Of a stretch of DNA of 64,000 bases, positions 63,063 through 64,000 are shown one piece after another; the first letter of the stretch is position 1, and every line of letters begins with the position of its first letter. The translations under genes were made by a program, and so were the position numbers. A model generated the notes under the pieces. The model searched no databases, was not told the origin of the DNA, and worked only from the letters and a program-made list of their open reading frames with translations. Origin of the DNA: Paraburkholderia phenazinium (GTDB lineage: Bacteria > Pseudomonadota > Gammaproteobacteria > Burkholderiales > Burkholderiaceae); assembly GCF_900142845.1 (NCBI RefSeq), contig NZ_FSRU01000001.1, positions 3,100,001-3,164,000 on the forward strand. Reading direction: 5' to 3'.

Positions 63063-64000
63063 ATGAATACACTGCCGACTTCAATCGCCCCTGCGGCAAC
63101 CGTGCTACTGGTCGACGATCAGCCGATTGTGGGCGAAGTGATCAGGCGGGCGCTGGAGAGCGAAAGCGGTATTCAACTGCATGTCTGCATGGATGGACGC
63201 GAGGCCCTCTCTACAGCGTCGCGCGTGAAGCCGACGGTGATCCTGCAGGATCTGATCATGCCTGGCGTGGACGGCCTGGATATTGTGCGCAGCTATCGCG
63301 CCAACCCGGTCACGGCCAATGTGCCGGTGGTGGTGCTGTCTTCGAAGGAGCAGCCGATCGTCAAGAGCGAGGCCTTTCTTGCCGGCGCCAACGACTACCT
63401 GGTCAAGCTGCCCGACGCGATCGAACTGATTGCGCGGATCCGCTATCATTCGGCTTCCTATATAAGTCTGCGTCAACGCGACGATGCGATCGACTTTCTC
63501 TCGCATGACATGCGTTCGCCGCAGACGTCGATTCTCTCGCTGCTGGAGAGGGTCCGGCTGGAACAGGGCACGCTCACGCCCCTGCTCGAACGGATTGCCA
63601 CGCACGCCACCCACGCGCTCGAGTTGGCGGACGGTTTTCTGCACCTGGCGCGCGCGCAATCCGAATGGCGGCAGTTCGAAACGATCGACCTGAACGAGAT
63701 CGTGGTCGTTGCGGTGGATCAGCTCTGGGAAAAGGCGCTCGCCAAAGGCTGCCGCATCGCCATCGATGCGCCCGCCACTTCGCTGACGCTGTTCGCCGAC
63801 CCGTTGCTGCTCACGCGCCTCGTCACGAACCTGCTCGACAATGCCCTGAAGTACGGACCCGACGCTTCAACCGTGCGCTGCATTCTCGCGGATACGCAAG
63901 AGGGCGTGCTGATCGGGGTCGAGGACGAAGGGACCGGCATACCGGCACGCGAGTCGGACCGGGTCGCGGAACGCTTTGTCCGGCTGCCGTCGGGCGTGAT
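63063..64000 (+). CDS. Receiver-histidine kinase protein, 3' end missing
   Basis: Two-component signalling protein whose coding region runs to the last base; 312 residues are visible. An N-terminal receiver domain has acidic residues in LLVDDQP, phosphorylated aspartate at about residue 63 (LQDLIMPGVDG) and the conserved lysine in SSKEQP. A HisKA-type region follows with phosphohistidine at about residue 148 (FLSHDMRSPQ), the N-box LVTNLLDNALKYG and the start of the ATP lid (VEDEGTGIP). The order receiver then kinase, without a membrane segment, is of the soluble orphan type. The 236 bases before the ATG show nothing definite. Whether further domains follow is unknown. Confidence 0.88.
   Translation, partial: MNTLPTSIAPAATVLLVDDQPIVGEVIRRALESESGIQLHVCMDGREALSTASRVKPTVILQDLIMPGVDGLDIVRSYRANPVTANVPVVVLSSKEQPIVKSEAFLAGANDYLVKLPDAIELIARIRYHSASYISLRQRDDAIDFLSHDMRSPQTSILSLLERVRLEQGTLTPLLERIATHATHALELADGFLHLARAQSEWRQFETIDLNEIVVVAVDQLWEKALAKGCRIAIDAPATSLTLFADPLLLTRLVTNLLDNALKYGPDASTVRCILADTQEGVLIGVEDEGTGIPARESDRVAERFVRLPSGV

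Overview
The window looks like a chromosomal segment of a Burkholderia- or Paraburkholderia-type betaproteobacterium. The reasons are the very GC-rich coding style, tightly packed genes with frequent ATGA overlaps, a DUF2844/DUF3443 gene pair, a DUF3309 microprotein, a phasin for polyhydroxyalkanoate granules, NodT-type outer membrane lipoproteins, and many LysR, MarR and IclR regulators beside transporters. Species cannot be fixed by reading alone. No integrase, transposase, phage gene, CRISPR array or rRNA was seen. One tRNA (Val, anticodon GAC) is present.

Layout from left to right. Positions 2-4772: a catabolic operon with a polyamine-type ABC permease (5' end outside the window), a three-subunit 2Fe-2S/FAD/FAD dehydrogenase of the opine oxidase / HCN synthase type, and a periplasmic binding protein. 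Positions 4830-7529: a small membrane protein, a ketopantoate reductase family enzyme and a thiolase on the minus strand. Positions 7576-12835: a tripartite EmrAB-NodT efflux system under two tandem paralogous MarR regulators; three promoters there share a near-palindromic GTGCGTAYRCAC-like site. Then an isolated fliD (13046-14533). Positions 14566-18548: a polar amino acid ABC importer co-transcribed with formimidoylglutamase (hutG), with an IclR regulator upstream.

Positions 18683-27183 are the most notable block. Two transglutaminase-like proteins (one fused to DUF2126) and a circularly permuted ATP-grasp/alpha-E fusion form one operon, with a divergent zinc-ribbon HExxH peptidase. This conserved assemblage has predicted peptide ligation and cleavage chemistry but no established product. 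Next come a TPR-SPINDLY glycosyltransferase (27324-29678), the DUF3443/DUF2844 pair, a phasin with a clear terminator, a chemoreceptor ending in NWETF, a Cache-like/GGDEF diguanylate cyclase with an I-site, a secreted protein of unknown function and an NlpC/P60 lipoprotein.

Positions 39103-46776 hold small conserved proteins, a tandem GT9 glycosyltransferase pair divergent from another glycosyltransferase, and an orphan YejA-type peptide-binding protein divergent from a TIGR04222-like membrane protein with a Ser/Cys/Gly tail. Positions 46849-52556 hold RidA, a MarR regulator with a small membrane protein, a DHA2 efflux pump with divergent LysR, and a DhaK-DhaL fusion kinase. After the tRNA come a MazG-like pyrophosphohydrolase, an unknown exported protein, an acyltransferase, PpnP, a putative 2-oxoglutarate oxygenase, a Bcr/CflA efflux pump, two divergent aldo-keto reductase/LysR modules that look like a duplicated unit, and a receiver-kinase protein cut by the window end.
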